In this document: piece after piece, positions 59,736 to 64,000 of the stretch | Numbering within the stretch: the first letter of the stretch is position 1 | How the letters are laid out: the number at the start of each line of letters is the position of its first letter | Origin: Haladaptatus caseinilyticus | Lineage (GTDB): Archaea; Halobacteriota; Halobacteria; Halobacteriales; Haladaptataceae | Direction of reading: 5' to 3' | DNA length: 64,000 nucleotides | Assembly: GCF_026248685.1 (NCBI RefSeq) | Contig: NZ_CP111036.1 | Coordinates: 2,480,001-2,544,000 of the forward strand | Notes under the pieces: generated by a model | The model's database searches: none | The model's input: the letters and a program-made list of their open reading frames with translations, nothing else | What the model was told of the DNA's origin: nothing | Made by a program: the position numbers and the translations under genes

Positions 59736-60035
59736 CGGTCCGGCGCGTTACGGACCCCGTACTATCACGAAAACGATCTTTTATCACGGTCTAGTAATTC
59801 GATGTAAGCGAACAGCTAGCAGATTTTCCAGCCTCGATGGGGCGGATATGCGTCGTTTCCATCGAACTTCGACTGGTATCCTCACCGTAATCGGTCATAA
59901 AACGACAGTAAATCGCTTCGGGTATCGCTGTTCGAATATGCTACCGAACGGAAACCAACGGAACGTTGAGTATACGGCGTGCTAACTGGACTCAAGATAA
60001 TAATATAACCCTGCAACTGTTAGTCACGTACGCTT
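59736..60035. other. Intergenic DNA without a supported gene
   Basis: About 300 nt. Arg/Ser-rich open frames here are not protein-like. The last 40 nt are AT-rich (AATAATATAACC) and are the probable promoter of the UPF0058 gene. Confidence 0.4.
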
Positions 60036-60272
60036 ATGAAGAAGCAGGAGCTCATCCACCTTCACGGCCTGCTTGCAGAGGTTGGCAATCATTTCGAGGA
60101 GAAAAACGGGAAACCGATTACATTGGACGAATACGAATCCCTCGGGGTACGACCAACGTCCATTCACAAATCGAAAACCGACCACAAAGCGGCTGTTTTT
60201 GCATTGTCCAGCGCGATAACGACTGAAATGCGTGCGACCGAACGCGAAGCGGTCGCACCACAAGCCGACTGA
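60036..60272 (+). CDS. UPF0058 family protein
   Basis: A 78-residue archaeal protein: MKKQELIHLHGLLAEV at the start, LDEYESLGVRPTSIHKSKTDHK in the middle (core GVRPTSIHKSKTDH) are the UPF0058 hallmarks. The family is restricted to archaea, function unknown. Monocistronic. Confidence 0.92.
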   Translation: MKKQELIHLHGLLAEVGNHFEEKNGKPITLDEYESLGVRPTSIHKSKTDHKAAVFALSSAITTEMRATEREAVAPQAD

Positions 60273-60474
60273 GCGACGAATCGCGGTCCCCGACGTTACT
60301 ATAGTGACAAGTGGCGACGCTGTTTTCCGCCCGATAGTCTCACGAAGGATGTACTATCATGGACAATATGTGGTTCTCAGACATGATAACAGCCTGTGGG
60401 ATTTAATACCGAATCTAACGAACTGTATACTACTGTGCTGGTGAAAATAATCCAAAAATAGGCAAAATACAAAC

Positions 60475-61074
60475 ATGAAAGAAAATGACACAGACGACCG
60501 TCGTTCGGACCGAGGTCAGGTCGGTATCGGAACGCTCATCGTGTTCATCGCGATGGTGCTGGTCGCCGCGATCGCGGCGGGCGTACTCATCAACACGGCG
60601 GGGTTCCTCCAATCGAAAGCCGAACAAACCGGTCAAGAAAGTAGCGTACAAGTGACCGACCACGTACATGTGGTTAGCACGATGGGGAACGTCACCTACG
60701 ATGCGGGCAACAATACGCACGAGGTGGATTACGTCAATCTCACCGTGATGAAAGGCTCCGGTGCAGGCGACATCAACCTGTCACAGGCTACCATCGAATG
60801 GCTCGGCCCGGACGGTGGACGAATCATGACGATGGGTTCGAATGCAACTGATACCCAGTTCGGTCTCGAAGCCATTCGGGACGAAGAGGGCTCCCTTCCC
60901 GTGCTCGTCAGTCAGAAGGACCGATTCAGAATCGTACTCAACACGACGGCGATGACGGGCGGTCTGCAGGAACGTGAGGAGTTCACGATCAAAATCGTCA
61001 CCTCCTCTGGTGCGATGACTTACCACCATAGCGTCCCCGAGACGCTCTCGGATGGTCACGCAATCGGGCTATAA
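60475..61074 (+). CDS. Archaellin (archaeal flagellin/type IV pilin-like)
   Basis: A 199-residue secreted filament subunit. The class III signal ends in DRG, cleaved before QVGIGTL, and is followed by the hydrophobic helix [22 protein letters not shown] and QSKAEQTGQ, the archaellin N-terminus. Several N-glycosylation sequons (NVT, NNT, NLT, NLS, NAT, NTT) suit haloarchaeal glycosylated archaella. No other arl genes are nearby, so it is a solitary copy, perhaps an adaptive second archaellin. Confidence 0.9.
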   Translation: MKENDTDDRRSDRGQVGIGTLIVFIAMVLVAAIAAGVLINTAGFLQSKAEQTGQESSVQVTDHVHVVSTMGNVTYDAGNNTHEVDYVNLTVMKGSGAGDINLSQATIEWLGPDGGRIMTMGSNATDTQFGLEAIRDEEGSLPVLVSQKDRFRIVLNTTAMTGGLQEREEFTIKIVTSSGAMTYHHSVPETLSDGHAIGL

Positions 61075-61107
61075 TACCCACATCTTGCCATTTATTTTCT
61101 CCGTCGG

Positions 61108-61908
61108 CTAGCGTCGCTTGTCGTGCCACGCTGGGAACGATTTTCGGACCTGCTCTACGCGTTTCGGGTCGATATCCCGGACGACCATATCCGGTTCGTC
61201 ACCCGTGCTCGCGAGCAGAGTCCCCCACGGGTCGTACACGGTGGAGCGTCCGATTAGGGTCGCATCGTCGTACGAGCCGGAACCGTTGATCGTAGCGAGG
61301 AAGCACTGATTCTCGATTGCCCGTGCGCGTGAAAGTATCTGCCAGTGCTCGACGCGGGGATACGGCCACGCACTCGGAACGAGCACGAGCGTCGCGCCCG
61401 CTTCGGCGATATCCCGGTAGAGTTCGGGAAAGCGTAGATCATAACAGGTCGCCATTCCCACAGTCACGCCCTCGAGCTCGACAATGCCGAGCGATTCGCC
61501 GGGGACGAGCATCTCCGCTTCGGCGGACTCGTAGCCGAATAGATGGTGTTTTCGATATACCGCCTGTCTGCGACCATCGCGGTCGAAGAAGACCGACGTG
61601 TTTGCAAGCCCTTCTTCAGCAGGTCGCTCGCCGTCCGTCAGCGATAGATCTTCGACGATGCTTCCCGCGAGAACTGCGATGTCGTGTTCGTCCGCGAGGT
61701 CGCTAATTTGTGTGAGCGTCGGCCCGTCGAGTGCCTCCGCGTTCCGTTGATAGGTGTCGAACGCGAAATAGCCGACGTTGAAAATTTCGGGGAGTGCAAC
61801 GAGGTCAGCGTCGTGCTCAGCCGCTGATTCGATGGCCGAAGCGGCGCGTCCGCGATTCGACTCGACGTCCCCGCCCTCGATAGCGATTTGTGCGAGTGCG
61901 AGTCTCAT
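61108..61908 (-). CDS. Carbon-nitrogen hydrolase (nitrilase superfamily)
   Basis: A 266-residue hydrolase with the Glu-Lys-Cys triad: Glu in ALPEIFNVGY near residue 40, Lys in VYRKHHLFGYE near residue 118 and Cys in MATCYDLRFPELYR near residue 153. The sequence is closest in pattern to omega-amidase/Nit2-type branches that open amides such as alpha-ketoglutaramate. The start overlaps the CoxG-like gene's stop by 4 nt. Confidence 0.9.
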   Translation of the reverse strand: MRLALAQIAIEGGDVESNRGRAASAIESAAEHDADLVALPEIFNVGYFAFDTYQRNAEALDGPTLTQISDLADEHDIAVLAGSIVEDLSLTDGERPAEEGLANTSVFFDRDGRRQAVYRKHHLFGYESAEAEMLVPGESLGIVELEGVTVGMATCYDLRFPELYRDIAEAGATLVLVPSAWPYPRVEHWQILSRARAIENQCFLATINGSGSYDDATLIGRSTVYDPWGTLLASTGDEPDMVVRDIDPKRVEQVRKSFPAWHDKRR

Positions 61909-62333
61909 GTTGTGACGCCAACCTCCTCTCGGAGGGCCTCTTCCAGGTTCGACAACTCCTCGTCGAGATGTTTTTTGAAATATCGCTCGATACCTGGAAC
62001 ACGACCCTCAACCACGAACCGATTGGCGAGACGACAGCCGTCTTCAGTCGATCGGATTTCGTGCTCACCAGTGACACGAAGTGCCGACGAGCGTCCGATG
62101 AATTTCACGTATCGTGGCTCCTCACGGGTGACGTCTTCCGTCTCCACCGGAATGGTTCGATTTACGAACGGGATTGGTAGTTTGATATGCCACGTCGCAC
62201 GATGACCTTCACCGGGGTCGTAATCGGCGACGACGCTTATTGCACTGGCTCTGCGCTTCGGGTCGGCGATGAACTCCCAAACGTCCTCGGGTGGAACTGG
62301 AAGTTCGAACGTCCGCTCTACCCGGACAGTCAT
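61905..62333 (-). CDS. SRPBCC/CoxG-family protein
   Basis: A 142-residue START/SRPBCC-fold protein: VERTFELPVPPEDVWEFIADP at the start (core PPEDVWEFIADP), then a beta-grip fold, ending in a long helix (IERYFKKHLDEELSNLEEALREE). This is the CoxG/polyketide cyclase-like family; a hydrophobic ligand is likely. No Cox dehydrogenase genes are near. First gene of a two-gene operon with the nitrilase (4-nt overlap). Confidence 0.85.
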   Translation of the reverse strand: MTVRVERTFELPVPPEDVWEFIADPKRRASAISVVADYDPGEGHRATWHIKLPIPFVNRTIPVETEDVTREEPRYVKFIGRSSALRVTGEHEIRSTEDGCRLANRFVVEGRVPGIERYFKKHLDEELSNLEEALREEVGVTT

Positions 62334-62371
62334 AGCTTAGAATTGGGCTGTGGTGGTAAAAAGCCAGCCAC

Positions 62372-62596
62372 TTAGCTCGGGCTGACTCTCCACGTTGTCG
62401 AACGGGCGCGCCCCCACTTCTCGATATCTACGTCGTCGGCCGTCTCGGCGAGCTTAGGGAGCCGAGACCCTACCTGTTTGGAGGAGAGACCGAGGTGTTT
62501 GGCGATATTTTTCGCGCGGAAGTAGCGCTCACCACCAGACACGCTTTCGCGTAGGAATTCGAGGATACGCCGTTCCTCGTCGCTGAACTCTGTCAT
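62372..62596 (-). CDS. Small winged-helix protein (DUF7123-like)
   Basis: A 74-residue protein starting MTEFSDEERRIL, with a winged helix: FRAKNIAKHLGLSSKQVGSRLPKL (core KHLGLSSKQVGSRL) and wing ending STTWRVS. Upstream frame sequence is atypical so the internal ATG is used. Resembles a conserved haloarchaeal family (DUF7123, from memory). DNA-binding role likely. Confidence 0.8.
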   Translation of the reverse strand: MTEFSDEERRILEFLRESVSGGERYFRAKNIAKHLGLSSKQVGSRLPKLAETADDVDIEKWGRARSTTWRVSPS

Positions 62597-62663
62597 CCTC
62601 ACTCCCCATACGCGCCAGACGACCTTAACCATTATCCTGTCCAGAACAAGTGCTAATTTCGCG

Positions 62664-62852
62664 TCAGTTCGGGTAGACGTGGCTCGCGGAGACCGCGAGG
62701 ATGCCGGCGATGACGGCGATGGCGAAGCCCCACGCCGCAGTTTCGGTTCCGGATGTGACGAACGTTAGCCCTGCTCCTGCGACTGCGACGAGCGTGAACA
62801 GCACGGAGAGACCAACCCCCATATCCGTCGAGACCGCCTGATTTCCTGCCAT
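62664..62852 (-). CDS. Small two-helix membrane protein (DUF7525-like)
   Basis: A 62-residue protein starting MAGNQAVSTDMG, with two membrane helices (VLFTLVAVAGAGLTFVT and WGFAIAVIAGILAVSASH). A conserved haloarchaeal small-membrane-protein type; the DUF number is from memory. Function unknown. Separate promoter DNA precedes it. Confidence 0.75.
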   Translation of the reverse strand: MAGNQAVSTDMGVGLSVLFTLVAVAGAGLTFVTSGTETAAWGFAIAVIAGILAVSASHVYPN

Positions 62853-62963
62853 GTGATCCACTTGCAACAGGACCAACTTAGTTCATTCTACTCGAATAAA
62901 GACCATTGTTTGACATATACTGGAGTCGGGAGTTTTTTGTCACCAGTTCGCCGGTACCCGAAT

Positions 62964-64000
62964 ATGGTCGTAGGTAAACTCAAGACGATGTTACCGCTCG
63001 GAAAGCGAGGGTTTATCGCCGTGATACTCATCGGCGCGCTCGTCGGTGCTGGCGTGCTCTCCGGTGTTCTCGGTGCACCTCGTGTCGCGGGCGTTGACAA
63101 CGAGTTCGGCAACGTAACGGACGAGCGGACGGAGATACGAACGGCGCTCGTCGTGGAAAACCCGAATCCCTTCGGCGTTCGAATCGGCAACACGTCGGTA
63201 GACTACACTGTCGAGATGAACGACGTAGCGATGGCGAGCGGCAATCGGTCGAACCTCGCGCTCGGCCGCGGCAACACGACGCTCGACTTCTCGACGGGGA
63301 TGCAAAATCGAAAGATACCGAAGTGGTGGACAACCCATATCCGAAACGACGAACGGACGACGCTTCGGATTCAGTCGAAGGTTCACTCGTCGCTCGTGGG
63401 GCGATCCGTGAACGTCCCGTACAGTCGGACCATCGAGACTGATATCATCAGCCAGTTCAATTCGACCGAGACGCGGCCGGTAAACGCGAGCGTACCGCTC
63501 GTTTCCGATCCGGTGCTCTACGTGAACGAGACGAGCGCCAGCTGGGGGTCCATGACGCGCGAGCGGACACCGATTCGGATGCAGATGCGGGTGTACAATC
63601 CGAAATCGCTCACGTATACGATTTCTGAAATCGGTTACGAGATGACGATGAACGGAATCGAAGTTGGAAGCGGGGAAACCGACCGGCCGTACACGATTCC
63701 TGCAAAGTCGGAGAAGAATATCGGCATGCGGACAGTTATCCGGAATAAGAAGCTCGACGAATGGTGGGTGAGCCACCTCAACAACGACCAGAAGACGGAC
63801 CTGAAAATCACGTTCTACGCGAACATCGAACTACCGTCGGGAGATACGGTTCGCGTCCCGCTCCGTCAGCTCACCTACGAGAAACGAATCGAGACACAAA
63901 TCTTCGAAAACGACTCTGCGGAGGGAGCCTTGGAGAGCGCGAACGATACTGCGGCACCGGAAACGACTCCGGAGTCAGGGACCGACGAAACGACCACGTC
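62964..64000 (+). CDS. LEA-2/WHy-domain membrane-anchored protein (3' end missing)
   Basis: The first 345 residues of a protein that runs off the window. One N-terminal helix (FIAVILIGALVGAGVLSGVL) would anchor it, with the rest outside. Two repeats of a LEA14/WHy-type beta-sandwich follow: VENPNPFGVRIGNTSVDYTV ... IPKWWTTHIRNDERTTLRI (about 60-145), and VYNPKSLTYTISEIGYEM ... LDEWWVSHLNNDQKTDLKI (about 200-285), then a Ser/Thr/Glu-rich tail. Likely a surface desiccation- or stress-related protein; function unproven. Confidence 0.85.
   Translation, partial: MVVGKLKTMLPLGKRGFIAVILIGALVGAGVLSGVLGAPRVAGVDNEFGNVTDERTEIRTALVVENPNPFGVRIGNTSVDYTVEMNDVAMASGNRSNLALGRGNTTLDFSTGMQNRKIPKWWTTHIRNDERTTLRIQSKVHSSLVGRSVNVPYSRTIETDIISQFNSTETRPVNASVPLVSDPVLYVNETSASWGSMTRERTPIRMQMRVYNPKSLTYTISEIGYEMTMNGIEVGSGETDRPYTIPAKSEKNIGMRTVIRNKKLDEWWVSHLNNDQKTDLKITFYANIELPSGDTVRVPLRQLTYEKRIETQIFENDSAEGALESANDTAAPETTPESGTDETTT

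Noticed and set aside
1-64000. CRISPR arrays, tRNA or rRNA genes, integrases
   Set aside because: I looked for regularly spaced repeats, cloverleaf-like sequences and recombinase motifs and saw none; a covariance-model scan would be decisive for RNA genes.

Overview
The window is chromosomal DNA of a halophilic archaeon (class Halobacteria). The evidence is strongly acidic proteins, Tat rather than Sec signals on almost all exported proteins, TATA boxes about 27 nt upstream of start codons (leaderless genes), Bat-type HTH regulators, archaeal FlpA/Nop5, an archaellin, UPF0058/DUF357 proteins, and gamma-glutamylcysteine thiol genes. The genus is not provable by eye; a Haladaptatus-like organism would fit. 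I see no tRNA, rRNA, CRISPR array, integrase or intact transposase.

Layout. 0-7.7 kb: surface and envelope functions (flippase, AlkP-type hydrolase, a secreted beta-helix protein, an esterase, a Bat-like regulator, a long coiled-coil protein with a small repeat protein). 7.8-13.7 kb: housekeeping block (VOC protein, winged helix-gshA-flpA-nop5, methyltransferase-ogt, YwbE). 14.0-17.4 kb: phenylacetyl-CoA epoxidase operon paaABCD plus a separate zinc-ribbon gene, divergent from a Bat-like regulator. 17.5-25.9 kb: molybdenum/tungsten block (YqeC, MobA, an aldehyde ferredoxin oxidoreductase homologue without its Fe-S cysteines, formate dehydrogenase alpha subunit and a NuoF-like partner). 26-27.3 kb: hotdog thioesterase and a PaaG-like isomerase. 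27.4-32.6 kb: AT-richer surface-glycan island (GT2 synthase, GH26 hydrolase, beta-helix protein, small membrane proteins). 32.6-41.3 kb: mixed genes (regulators, membrane proteins, disulfide reductase, DUF4177 operon, TylF-type methyltransferase, GNAT, amidohydrolase). 41.5-43.5 kb: a second, larger Tat beta-helix protein. 43.5-52.7 kb: the rest of phenylacetate catabolism (MaoC, PaaI, PaaK, thiolase with an HMG-CoA synthase-like partner, PaaH, PaaF), interrupted by two pseudogenes. 53-64 kb: MBL hydrolase, glutaredoxin-thioredoxin reductase fusion, small regulators, Tat ferritin-like protein, manganese-transporter-like protein with an operator-like dyad, CspA, zinc ribbon, archaellin, nitrilase-CoxG pair and a partial LEA-like protein.

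Together the genes encode most of the aerobic phenylacetyl-CoA route in three blocks: PaaK activates, PaaABC(D) epoxidises, a PaaG-like isomerase forms the oxepin, a MaoC protein could supply hydratase chemistry, and PaaF/PaaH/thiolase carry out beta-oxidation. No PaaE reductase or PaaZ aldehyde dehydrogenase is seen. The most unusual points are the split PaaD, the cysteine-less AOR homologue, the HMG-CoA synthase-like protein lacking its catalytic Cys, three neighbouring nonsense codons each explicable by a C-to-T change, and a 20-bp inverted repeat in front of the manganese-type transporter.
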